The notes under the pieces were generated by a model. It did not search any database and was not told where the DNA came from. It saw only the letters and a list, made by a program, of their open reading frames with translations. A DNA stretch of 8,535 bases from an uncultured Anaerostipes sp. (GTDB lineage Bacteria > Bacillota > Clostridia > Lachnospirales > Lachnospiraceae): assembly GCA_900756035.1 (NCBI GenBank), contig CAAEIR010000187.1, forward strand, positions 1 to 8,535. The letters run 5' to 3'. The number at the start of each line of letters is the position of its first letter. The stretch's first letter is position 1. A program made the position numbers and the translations under genes. Shown here in pieces: positions 1 through 5,692 of this stretch.

Positions 1-186
1 GTATTTGCCGATCAACAAAGCCGTCAGCAATATTTGAAGACGATTCGTGATAAGAGTGAGGTATCCGTTGGAATATCAGAGAAGACAGAAAATGGGATAC
101 AAAAAATTTATACCTTTGTGACGTGCAGCTATGAGAAAGAAAATTACCGGACTTTTGTACATGCGGCAGAGGAATCCGGCAAGTGA
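1..186 (+). CDS. class B sortase, C-terminal fragment (cut by window edge)
   Basis: Frame 1 is open from the first base to a TGA at 184-186, giving the last 61 residues of a protein that starts outside the window. Near the end it reads FVTCSYEKENYRTFVHA. This matches the sortase active-site signature: a TxxTC-like strand with the catalytic Cys (residue 42 of the fragment, codon 124-126), followed eight residues later by the catalytic Arg (codon 148-150). The TCSYE context and the short tail after Arg resemble class B sortases, membrane-anchored extracytoplasmic transpeptidases that attach proteins or pilins to peptidoglycan. The catalytic His and the N-terminal membrane anchor would lie upstream and cannot be seen. 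A GH25 muramidase gene starts 7 bp after the stop, so the two are probably co-transcribed. Assignment to the sortase superfamily is fairly firm; the class is inferred from the fragment only. Confidence 0.8.
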   Translation, partial: VFADQQSRQQYLKTIRDKSEVSVGISEKTENGIQKIYTFVTCSYEKENYRTFVHAAEESGK

Positions 187-193
187 GGTTTGA

Positions 194-964
194 ATGAAAC
201 TGAGTAAACGCAACAAAAGAGAATTAAAAGGGATTGCGGGATTTTTGATTTTGGCAGCGGCAGCTTTTTTATGGATGATACAGACGATAGGATTTCCCAT
301 AAAAACGACGGTGCAGCAGGGAAGAATCCGTGTGGTTGATGTATCTTCCTACAATGGAACCGTGAATTGGAAGAAAGTAAAAGATCAGAAGATTAATCAC
401 GCAATGTTGAAAATCGGCTCGGGAATTAACGGAAAGAAGAAAGGAAAAGAAGATCCGAAATTTTCTTCGAATTTTCGAAACGCAGGGTATGCGGCAATTC
501 ACAGAGGCGTCTATTATTATTCCTATGCTCTTACAGTGGAGGATGCAAAGAAAGAAGCGAGACACTGTCTGAAACTTTTGAAAGATCATGGAATCGATCC
601 TTCAGATCTGGATCTTCCTGTGGCATTTGATATTGAAGAGAGGGCAGTTTTTAATACCGGAAAAGCTAATACTACGGCAATAACAAAGACATTCTGTGAA
701 GAAATTAAAAAAGCAGGATTTGATCCCATGGTATATTCCGGGGCATCTGCCTTGAAAAATTATTTTTCATATTCTACTATAAAACAATACAAAATATGGG
801 TCGCACATTATACGAAAGCGGAAGCTCCGAGTATTCCGTTTCCATATCAGATGTGGCAGTATAGCAGTTCTGAATCTGTTCCGGGAGCGAATACAGGAAA
901 CGGCCGGTGTGACGTGAATTATTATCTCGTTAGAGAAGACACGGCTTCTACAGTCGGTGAGTAA
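194..964 (+). CDS. membrane-anchored GH25 family muramidase (lysozyme)
   Basis: A 256-residue protein. A basic N-terminus (residues 1-13) precedes one hydrophobic segment (about 14-34) with no clear cleavage site, so it is probably a signal anchor with the enzyme outside the membrane. The rest is one glycoside hydrolase family 25 domain: VVDVSSYNG with Asp49 on the first strand, FDIEE with Asp146 and the expected catalytic acid Glu148, then YSGAS (181-185), KIWVAHY (200-206), and the closing MWQYSSS (220-226) and DVNYY (240-244) motifs. GH25 enzymes cleave the MurNAc-GlcNAc beta-1,4 bond of peptidoglycan. No wall-binding repeats and no LPXTG-like sorting signal are seen. The ATG at 194 follows a GAGG-type binding site at about 185-188. 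It sits 7 bp after the sortase stop and 30 bp before panE, which suggests one operon and a role in local wall remodelling; the exact role is inference. Confidence 0.93.
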   Translation: MKLSKRNKRELKGIAGFLILAAAAFLWMIQTIGFPIKTTVQQGRIRVVDVSSYNGTVNWKKVKDQKINHAMLKIGSGINGKKKGKEDPKFSSNFRNAGYAAIHRGVYYYSYALTVEDAKKEARHCLKLLKDHGIDPSDLDLPVAFDIEERAVFNTGKANTTAITKTFCEEIKKAGFDPMVYSGASALKNYFSYSTIKQYKIWVAHYTKAEAPSIPFPYQMWQYSSSESVPGANTGNGRCDVNYYLVREDTASTVGE

Positions 965-994
965 AAAGAAATAACGAAAGAGAGGACGAAATTA

Positions 995-1942
995 ATGAGA
1001 GAAATAAAAACAGCAGCCCTAATCGGTCTGGGAGCGATTGGAGGATATGTAGCACCAAAATTAAAGGAAACCATGGGTGATGAAGCTTTTACTGTGATAG
1101 CAGGGGGAGCACGGAGGAAACGACTGGAGACAGAAGGATGCATGATTAATGATCAGATCTGGAAATTTCGCATTACAGATCCAAAAGATACTATGGAACC
1201 GGTAGATTTCTGTATTTTCTCTGTAAAATATCATGCGCTGAAGCATGCGATGGAAGATATGGCAGGATGTATCGGAAAGGATACGATTTTAATATCTTTA
1301 TTAAACGGTGTGGAAAGCGAGAAAATCTTAAGAGAAAGATTTCCTGAGAATCACATTCTTTATTCTGTGATTCGAATTCCTTCTGTCCATGAAAATGGGG
1401 AAATTACATATCCCGCAGGATGGGGAGAAATTTCTTTCGGGGAAGAGAAAAATCTTGAATTATCAGAGGATGTGAAAGCAGTCAGAGATTTATTTGAAAA
1501 AAGCGGGATTGGATACCAGATTCCGAAGGATATGCTGCGTAATATGTGGCATAAATTTATGACAAATGTCAGCGAGAATCAGATGTCTGCAATCTTAAAA
1601 GCGCCGTATGGTCTTTTTCAGATCAGCCCGGAAGCAAACAATTTCAGGGAGAATACAGCCAGAGAGGTAATACAGATTGCACAGGCAAAAGGAATTAACC
1701 TTACGGAAGAAGATCTGACAGAACAGCGAAAGAAGGTTGAAACCTATCCGTTTTATGGGAAAACTTCGACCACACAGGATATTACTCATGGAAGGGTGAC
1801 GGAGGTCGATATGTTTGCCGGCGCAGTTTTGCGCATGGGAAAGGAGTTGGGAATCCCAACTCCGTATAATCAAATGTTATATGATTGTCTGAAAGCTTTG
1901 GAGTCATGGAATGACCATGAGCGCCAGTCAAAAGAAAATTAA
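995..1942 (+). CDS. panE: 2-dehydropantoate 2-reductase (ketopantoate reductase) family protein
   Basis: A 315-residue cytoplasmic oxidoreductase of the ApbA/PanE family, close to the usual family length. The N-terminal Rossmann fold has the dinucleotide loop GLGAIGG (11-17). SVKYHAL (76-82) and the NG pair at 104-105 match the nucleotide and substrate contact region. The C-terminal helical domain has MWHKFMTNVSEN, giving Lys187, Asn191 and Asn195 at the spacing of the catalytic Lys and two Asn of the E. coli enzyme, and STTQD (258-262) with Glu270 in EVDM matching the substrate-binding Ser and Glu. The known family reaction is NADPH-dependent reduction of 2-dehydropantoate to (R)-pantoate in pantothenate/CoA synthesis. 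Family members can act on other 2-oxoacids, and no other pantothenate gene is nearby, so substrate is less certain than fold. AGAGGA at 981-986 is the binding site. The stop overlaps the stop of the opposing gene. Confidence 0.87.
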   Translation: MREIKTAALIGLGAIGGYVAPKLKETMGDEAFTVIAGGARRKRLETEGCMINDQIWKFRITDPKDTMEPVDFCIFSVKYHALKHAMEDMAGCIGKDTILISLLNGVESEKILRERFPENHILYSVIRIPSVHENGEITYPAGWGEISFGEEKNLELSEDVKAVRDLFEKSGIGYQIPKDMLRNMWHKFMTNVSENQMSAILKAPYGLFQISPEANNFRENTAREVIQIAQAKGINLTEEDLTEQRKKVETYPFYGKTSTTQDITHGRVTEVDMFAGAVLRMGKELGIPTPYNQMLYDCLKALESWNDHERQSKEN

Positions 1943-2847
1943 AGCAGAAGATTCACCAGTTCCATAAGAATGGAAAAAGCAAAGCAGATGCCGAGAGCAA
2001 CAAAAAAGGAAATATTCGCTGCCTTTTCTCTCGGCCATGTTTTGCGGATATCTTTGGAAAGCCATGTTTTCATATATCCAAGTCTGCCGTTTAATTTTGC
2101 AATCAAGATCAGCAGGATGATGCTGAATATCAGGCTGATTGCGGCAATCGGCAGAGAAATTGCAAGAGATGCAAGCTCTGATCCTGTGGAACCGGTGGAA
2201 GAGTTTGTCATCTGCCCGGTTTTTGCAAGCAGGCTGGTGAGAATCAGGGATGTTCCGTTAAATACGATATGTGCCGTGACTGATGAAACAATGGAATCCG
2301 TTGCTTCAATGAGGAGTCCGAACACGATTCCCAGAAAGAAAGCATAGGTAAACTGCTGAAAATTCATATGGGCAATTCCAAAGAAAAGAGAAGTAAGCAA
2401 AATTCCTTTGATCGGGTTGGCTTTTCTCATTCTGGAATACAGAGTTCCCCTGAACAAAAATTCTTCTACAATCCCCGGCAGTAATGCGGTGGTAAATAAA
2501 GAAAGCATCAGGTTAGTCTGTACTTTTTGTGTGACAGCAGAGCTGGTGATATCCTGAAAAAACAAATTTGCAATTTGTGTAATAAATCCCGCCACCGGCC
2601 GAATGGTGAGTGACAGGAGAAGAATTAAGAAAAACGATCCGATATGAATCGGACGGATTCTTAAAGTCTGTTTGGTCTTTTCACCGCAGATGCGGATGTA
2701 GATGAAAACATAAAGCAGAAGAATTACATAAAATACAGAAGTAAAGACTTCGCTGTCTGAGATAAAAATTCCCAGACCCATGGAAGCGCAAAAATATAAA
2801 AATACATAAAACAGGCTGAAAAATCCGGATGACTTTATATAATTCAT
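1939..2847 (-). CDS. CPBP family intramembrane glutamic endopeptidase (CAAX/Abi type)
   Basis: A 302-residue multi-pass membrane protein with hydrophobic segments at about 8-29, 35-53, 69-84, 115-127, 147-160, 165-180, 186-205, 226-250 and 279-301. It carries the CPBP (CAAX protease and bacteriocin-processing, Abi) signature: EEFLFR with Glu128, Glu129 and Arg133, then GIAHMN with His160 and Asn162, then TAHIVFN with His193 and Asn197. All expected catalytic or metal-site residues are present. The family includes Rce1-type intramembrane proteases; bacterial members act in bacteriocin maturation or immunity and in surface protein processing, but the substrate here is unknown. It follows the CvfB-like gene by 15 bp, and its AAAGGAG binding site (complement of 2858-2864) overlaps that gene's stop, so translation is probably coupled. 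No bacteriocin precursor is visible nearby. Its stop overlaps the panE stop. Confidence 0.92.
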   Translation of the reverse strand: MNYIKSSGFFSLFYVFLYFCASMGLGIFISDSEVFTSVFYVILLLYVFIYIRICGEKTKQTLRIRPIHIGSFFLILLLSLTIRPVAGFITQIANLFFQDITSSAVTQKVQTNLMLSLFTTALLPGIVEEFLFRGTLYSRMRKANPIKGILLTSLFFGIAHMNFQQFTYAFFLGIVFGLLIEATDSIVSSVTAHIVFNGTSLILTSLLAKTGQMTNSSTGSTGSELASLAISLPIAAISLIFSIILLILIAKLNGRLGYMKTWLSKDIRKTWPREKAANISFFVALGICFAFSILMELVNLLL

Positions 2848-2862
2848 AAATGAAAAACTCCT

Positions 2863-3699
2863 TTATTTTTTAATGATTCCGGTATCGGTAATTGTGATGA
2901 GCTTATCTTTCAGGAGACGTCCTACGGCACGTTTGAAAGCATTCTTGCTTAGTCCCAGTTCCCGCTCAATGATGGCTGGTTTTGCCTTATCGTTAAATGG
3001 AAGACGCCCATCATAGCTATCAATGGTATCCATGACAAGCTTTGCATCGTGATCAATCTGAAGATAGGCCTTATCCTGAGGACTCAGGGTTAATTTTCCA
3101 TCGTCAGAGATGGCTGTGATACGAAGGCGCAGATGTTCGCCAATGGAATAACTGCCATGGATTTCACGTTTTGGAATTCTTCCGAGAAATTGATCTTCGA
3201 CGGCAACAAAGGCACCGTGATCCGGATTAATGTTATAGATTGTTCCATGCACCCACTCATCCGTTTTAAAATGATGGTCTGTGGAGAGGAGTTTTCCGAT
3301 TTTCATGGTAGCGCAGAGTCGTTCGCTCTTGTCAACGTAAAGGGAAACAAGATATTCTTTGTCTGTGCGGATACGGCCTAACTGCTCTTTAAATGGAAGG
3401 AAAAGATCCTTTTCCAATCCCCAGTCTAAAAAAGCCCCGATCTTGCCGATCTCCTTGACGCGAAGGGAGCGAATGGCACCAAGGGTGATTTTCGGTACAT
3501 TTACGGTGGCAATCATCCGGTCTTCTGAATCTTTATAGACAAAACAGGAAACCTGATCCCCGATGCTGGCGCCCTCCGGAACCTGCTTTAATGGAAGAAG
3601 AATACTTCCTTCGGTTTTGTCTTTCTGATCATTGAGATAGACTCCAAAGTCTCGTTTCTTTACAATATATAAATCTTGAAATTTTCCTAGTTCGATCAT
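2863..3699 (-). CDS. cvfB: CvfB-like S1 domain RNA-binding protein with C-terminal winged helix
   Basis: A 278-residue soluble protein with the CvfB/YitL architecture and about the family length. Three S1-type OB folds can be read: about 1-65 (weakest match), 70-135 (with KIGAFLDWG, a typical S1 strand) and 147-208 (HGTIYNINPDHGAFVAVE, then FLGRIPKREI and GKLTLSPQ). The last 60 residues (about 218-278) form a winged helix with LPFNDKAKPAIIERELGLSK and FKRAVGRLLKD. In staphylococci and streptococci CvfB binds RNA and affects virulence gene expression; in gut Clostridia its targets are unknown. The ATG is preceded by AAAGAGGA on the minus strand and a consensus extended -10 box. The CPBP protease gene follows directly and is likely co-transcribed. 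Symbol is by domain order and family resemblance. Confidence 0.88.
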   Translation of the reverse strand: MIELGKFQDLYIVKKRDFGVYLNDQKDKTEGSILLPLKQVPEGASIGDQVSCFVYKDSEDRMIATVNVPKITLGAIRSLRVKEIGKIGAFLDWGLEKDLFLPFKEQLGRIRTDKEYLVSLYVDKSERLCATMKIGKLLSTDHHFKTDEWVHGTIYNINPDHGAFVAVEDQFLGRIPKREIHGSYSIGEHLRLRITAISDDGKLTLSPQDKAYLQIDHDAKLVMDTIDSYDGRLPFNDKAKPAIIERELGLSKNAFKRAVGRLLKDKLITITDTGIIKK

Positions 3700-3741
3700 A
3701 AAATATCCTCTTTCTGTTTGAATTAATAAAACCTTTTGGAC

Positions 3742-3770
3742 ATTATAACACAGTTTCTATGAAATAAGGA
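3742..3770 (-). promoter_or_regulatory. sigma-A promoter of the cvfB-CPBP operon (extended -10)
   Basis: Read on the minus strand, TATAAT is the complement of 3742-3747 and is directly preceded by TGT (3748-3750), giving an extended -10 element TGTTATAAT. The hexamer 17 bp upstream (3765-3770, TCCTTA) is a poor -35, which is usual where an extended -10 is present. The -10 lies about 42 bp upstream of the cvfB ATG, leaving a leader of roughly 35 nt. The match is clear but the start site is inferred. Confidence 0.7.
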
Positions 3771-3819
3771 AGAAAAAGGCAGAGAAACAGCATAAAATCG
3801 AGGTTTTGTTATATTTTAC

Positions 3820-3848
3820 TTGACTAACATTGGGAAAGACTATAAAAT
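3820..3848 (+). promoter_or_regulatory. sigma-A promoter of hup
   Basis: TTGACT at 3820-3825 is followed after 17 bp by TAAAAT at 3843-3848; TATAAA at 3841-3846 is an alternative with a 15-bp spacer. Transcription would start near 3855 and give a leader of about 58 nt before the hup ATG. It is the only good plus-strand promoter before the hup-to-ftsB cluster. The -10 box lies inside a perfect 7-bp palindrome described separately. Confidence 0.75.
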
Positions 3849-3856
3849 GATTTTAT
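3842..3856. repeat. perfect 7-bp inverted repeat over the hup -10 and start site
   Basis: ATAAAAT (3842-3848), one central base, then ATTTTAT (3850-3856) form a perfect palindrome that covers the -10 box and the expected start of transcription. A further copy of the half-site ATAAAAT lies at 3792-3798, 50 bp upstream. It could be an operator, but AT-rich palindromes arise easily by chance around promoters, so function is only a suggestion. Confidence 0.35.
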
Positions 3857-3912
3857 GCGAATTCAAGAACATAGAACAATTATGTTTGAGTTGAGATTAG
3901 GAGGAGAATTTA

Positions 3913-4188
3913 ATGAACAAGACAGAATTAGTTGCAGCAATTGCAAAGAAAACAGAATTGTCTAAAAAAGATGCTGAAAAAGCATTAAAAGCCTTTACGG
4001 ATGTAGTTGCAGAAGAACTGAAGAAAGGTGAGAAAATCCAGTTAGTAGGATTCGGAACTTTTGAAGTTTCTCAGAGAGCTGCAAGAGAAGGAAGAAACCC
4101 TCGCAGTGGTGAAGTTATGAAGATTGCTGCTTCTAAAGCACCAAAATTTAAAGCAGGAAAAGCTTTAAAAGATATCGTAAACGAGTAA
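3913..4188 (+). CDS. hup: HU family DNA-binding protein
   Basis: A 91-residue histone-like protein, the typical length of HU. It begins MNKTELVAAIAKKTELSKKD and has the hydrophobic VGFGTFEV (45-52) core strand. The DNA-intercalating arm follows, with REGRNPRSGE (58-67) and Pro63 at the conserved tip; the C-terminal helix APKFKAGKALKDIVN completes the fold. HU dimers bind and bend DNA non-specifically and compact the nucleoid. A perfect AGGAGG (3899-3904) eight bases before the ATG and a strong promoter imply high expression, and a strong terminator follows 26 bp after the stop. In Firmicutes, including Lachnospiraceae, hup often precedes the yabO/yabP/yabQ/divIC genes, as here. Confidence 0.97.
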   Translation: MNKTELVAAIAKKTELSKKDAEKALKAFTDVVAEELKKGEKIQLVGFGTFEVSQRAAREGRNPRSGEVMKIAASKAPKFKAGKALKDIVNE

Positions 4189-4214
4189 GAATGTTCATTT
4201 AATATTTGCTGTTG

Positions 4215-4250
4215 CTGCCGGTTTTTTAACCGGCAGTTTTCTTTCTTTTA
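4215..4250 (+). terminator. intrinsic terminator after hup
   Basis: CTGCCGGTT (4215-4223) pairs perfectly with AACCGGCAG (4228-4236) across a four-T loop, a 9-bp GC-rich stem. It is followed by a T-rich tract (4237-4249) interrupted by single C residues. It should end most hup transcripts. Only 20 bp separate its end from the rqcP start, and no promoter is visible in that gap, so some read-through probably feeds rqcP. Confidence 0.88.
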
Positions 4251-4270
4251 CAGGGAAACAGGAGGATGTT

Positions 4271-4510
4271 ATGAGATTAGATAAATATTTAAAAGTATCA
4301 AGACTGATTAAGAGAAGAACCGTTGCCAATGAGGCATGCAGTGCCGGAAGAGTTCTGGTAAACGGAAAAGCTGCCAAAGCGGGAACCAATGTAAAGCCGG
4401 GAGACCGGATTGATATTCAGTTCGGAAACAGAGAGACAGCAGTGGAGGTTGTTTCTGTGGCAGAGACGGTAAGGAAGGATCAGGCACAGGAATTATACAA
4501 ATTTCTGTAA
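4271..4510 (+). CDS. rqcP: RqcP (YabO), S4-domain ribosome quality control factor
   Basis: A 79-residue protein made almost entirely of an S4 RNA-binding domain (about 1-60): MRLDKYLKVSRLIKRRTVAN, then AGRVLVNGKAAKAG (25-38) and VKPGDRIDI (41-49). This is the RqcP/YabO form, related to Hsp15. In B. subtilis RqcP works with RqcH on split 50S subunits carrying stalled nascent chains and supports addition of C-terminal alanine tails. The ATG has AGGAGG at 4260-4265, a short 5-base spacing. It is the first gene after the hup terminator and precedes yabP by 69 bp, matching the B. subtilis order yabO-yabP-yabQ-divIC. Confidence 0.93.
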   Translation: MRLDKYLKVSRLIKRRTVANEACSAGRVLVNGKAAKAGTNVKPGDRIDIQFGNRETAVEVVSVAETVRKDQAQELYKFL

Positions 4511-4519
4511 CAGGTTTCA

Positions 4520-4549
4520 GGCATGTTTTAGCAATTCCTCTCATAAGAT
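4520..4549 (+). promoter_or_regulatory. putative sigma-E (sporulation, mother cell) promoter of yabP-yabQ
   Basis: GGCATGTT (4520-4527) is followed after 14 bp by CATAAGAT (4542-4549). The B. subtilis sigma-E consensus is about GKMATATT, a 13-14 bp spacer, and CATACAMT; the -35 has one clear mismatch and the -10 matches six of eight positions. The -10 lies about 30 bp before the yabP ATG. In B. subtilis yabP and yabQ are expressed under sigma-E during sporulation, so position and sequence agree. The match was made by eye, and regulation in this organism is inferred. Confidence 0.6.
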
Positions 4550-4579
4550 GTATAAAACATTTCAGGAGGGAAGAGCGTC

Positions 4580-4867
4580 ATGATAGAAGACAGACAACCT
4601 ATAAAAAGTCATAAACTTAATTTGCTGAACCGGTCGTTAGGTGTAATTACCGGGGTAAAAGATGTAGTATCCTTTGATTTAAATGAGATTATTCTGGATA
4701 CAGAACAGGGACTGTTGATGATTAAGGGAATGAATCTCCATGTGAAACGCCTGCTGGTAGAGAAAGGCGAAGTGGAAATTGACGGAAAAGTCGATAGTTT
4801 TTTATATTCCGATGTGGATGAATCCAGAGGAAAGAAAGAAGGCTTTTTAGGAAGGCTTTTGAAATAA
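4580..4867 (+). CDS. yabP: sporulation protein YabP
   Basis: A 95-residue soluble protein of the YabP/YqfC family. The basic start IKSHKLNLLNRS leads into LGVITGVKDVVSFDLNEIIL, and the family pattern continues with IKGMNLHVKRLLVEKGEVEIDGKV, a beta-rich domain ending near residue 80, then a basic tail. In B. subtilis YabP is made in the mother cell under sigma-E; its biochemical role is not well defined, and the related YqfC acts with YqfD. AGGAGGG at 4564-4570 gives a 9-base spacing to the ATG. Its TAA overlaps the yabQ ATG by one base (TAATG), so the two are translationally coupled. A putative sigma-E promoter lies directly upstream. Confidence 0.93.
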   Translation: MIEDRQPIKSHKLNLLNRSLGVITGVKDVVSFDLNEIILDTEQGLLMIKGMNLHVKRLLVEKGEVEIDGKVDSFLYSDVDESRGKKEGFLGRLLK

Positions 4868-5355
4868 TGCAGGAAACAGTAACCGGACCTTTATTCTTTT
4901 TCGGAGCTTCCATTCTTTTTGGCGGAGGGCTGCTGATGATTTATGATATGATCCGGGGATTTCGCAGGGTTTTTGTACATAATTCCTTTTGGGTCACGGC
5001 AGAGGATTTTCTCTTCTGGATTTTCGTCGGAATTTCAAGCTTTCGATTTCTTTTCTGGTATAACAAGGGAGAACTTCGGGGATTTTTCTTTTTGGGACTT
5101 GGATTGGGAATGATTCTTTATTATTTCCTTGGGAGCAGTGCGGTGCTTGCGGCTGCAGCCAGGATCTTTGGCATGATCAGGCATTTGTTTCAGATTTTAT
5201 TTGGCTGGATGAAAATACCGGTGATCCGTATCAGGACAAATCTGAAGTGGCGATTGAAAAAAGAAAAAAAACACGTTAAAATGGCACTAAAGAAAGGAAA
5301 CAAAAGAGGTGATGCGGATGGCATTGGGAAAAAGAATCAGAGGCATGGATCATAG
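4867..5355 (+). CDS. yabQ: spore cortex biosynthesis protein YabQ
   Basis: A 162-residue integral membrane protein with hydrophobic spans at about 7-25, 47-65, 71-90 and 93-118. The stretch GGLLMIYDMIRGFRRVF and the following FWVTAEDFLFWI are typical of YabQ. The last 45 residues are very basic (KWRLKKEKKHVKMALKKGNK) and should lie in the cytoplasm. In B. subtilis YabQ sits in the forespore outer membrane and is needed for cortex formation. It starts in the TAATG overlap with yabP. Its 3' end overlaps ftsB by 38 bp in another frame, so its basic tail is partly constrained by the ftsB start region. YabQ homologues vary in length at the C-terminus, so the long tail is not by itself suspicious. 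Confidence 0.88.
   Translation: MQETVTGPLFFFGASILFGGGLLMIYDMIRGFRRVFVHNSFWVTAEDFLFWIFVGISSFRFLFWYNKGELRGFFFLGLGLGMILYYFLGSSAVLAAAARIFGMIRHLFQILFGWMKIPVIRIRTNLKWRLKKEKKHVKMALKKGNKRGDADGIGKKNQRHGS
5306..5313 (+). promoter_or_regulatory. ribosome binding site that sets the ftsB start
   Basis: GAGGTGAT matches the extended anti-Shine-Dalgarno pairing sequence and lies inside the yabQ coding region. GTG at 5309, ATG at 5312 and ATG at 5318 are all in frame. Only the ATG at 5318 has a normal spacing (8 bases from the GAGG core); the other two lie inside or against the site. Confidence 0.65.
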
Positions 5356-5614
5356 AACAAAGATTGTTATCATTGTTGTAATTGCTTTTGTTGTTGTCAT
5401 GTTATTTTCATATATGCGGCTTTATCAGAAATCTAAAAAGATTGAGAAAGAACAAAAGCAGGTGGAGGCACAGATTAAAAAGGAAAAAGAGAAGAAGAAA
5501 GAATTAAAAGAGAAAAAGGAATATATAAAAACAAAAGAGTTTATAGAGAAAATGGCAACAGAAAAGTTTGGTCTCCTGTATCCAGGAGAATATCTTCTAA
5601 AAGGTGATGAGTAG
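5318..5614 (+). CDS. divIC: septum formation initiator family protein (FtsB/DivIC-like)
   Basis: A 98-residue bitopic membrane protein. A short basic cytoplasmic segment (1-15) precedes one membrane span (about 16-33, KIVIIVVIAFVVVMLFSY). An extremely Lys/Glu-rich coiled coil follows (about 37-72, almost all K, E and Q), ending in the conserved EFIEKMATEKFGLLYPGE region (74-91), which is the typical FtsB/DivIC ending. In B. subtilis DivIC forms a complex with FtsL and DivIB that helps activate septal wall synthesis. Position after yabQ matches divIC in B. subtilis. The start at ATG 5318 is chosen from the ribosome binding site; upstream alternatives would add two or three residues. The gene overlaps yabQ by 38 bp and is followed by a strong terminator. 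Confidence 0.9.
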   Translation: MALGKRIRGMDHRTKIVIIVVIAFVVVMLFSYMRLYQKSKKIEKEQKQVEAQIKKEKEKKKELKEKKEYIKTKEFIEKMATEKFGLLYPGEYLLKGDE

Positions 5615-5616
5615 CC

Positions 5617-5666
5617 AAGAGCGTGTAAACGGCTTCAGAGGAAGAAGCGGTTTACACGCTCTTTTT
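5617..5666 (+). terminator. intrinsic terminator closing the hup-to-ftsB cluster
   Basis: AAGAGCGTGTAAAC (5617-5630) pairs perfectly with GTTTACACGCTCTT (5650-5663). The stem extends after one mismatch by GCTTC (5632-5636) and GAAGC (5644-5648), with a loop at 5637-5643. T5662-T5666 gives the run of T. The complement has A residues at 5617-5618 and CC before them, so it would be weaker on the other strand. It begins 3 bp after the ftsB stop and separates this cluster from the PTS operon. Confidence 0.92.
5624..5637 (+). promoter_or_regulatory. cre-like sequence (possible CcpA site)
   Basis: TGTAAACGGCTTCA matches the catabolite-responsive element consensus TGWAANCGNTNWCA at all fixed positions except position 10 (C instead of T). 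It lies about 120 bp upstream of the -10 box of the PTS regulator, but wholly inside the terminator hairpin of ftsB, so the match may only reflect the hairpin sequence. CcpA control of a PTS operon would be ordinary in Firmicutes; the position far upstream of the promoter is less usual for repression. Confidence 0.25.
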
Positions 5667-5692
5667 CTATTTCATAAAACAAAGAAGAAAAA

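Noticed and set aside
1960..1975. Hairpin TTCCAT/ATGGAA just after panE
   Set aside because: The 6-bp stem is AT-rich and has no T-run after it, so it does not look like a terminator; it also lies within the coding sequence of the protease gene.
1970..2347. A 125-codon plus-strand open frame opposite the CPBP protease gene
   Set aside because: It lies antisense to a gene with clear family motifs and has no ribosome binding site or recognisable domain.
3849..3912. Riboswitch or structured leader in the 58-nt hup leader
   Set aside because: The only structure seen is a 6-bp AT-rich hairpin; it is too short for a known riboswitch and has no terminator or sequestered binding site.
4195..4389. 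Minus-strand open frame covering the hup terminator and the start of rqcP
   Set aside because: It has no binding site or conserved motif and is explained by the complement of rqcP and the terminator.
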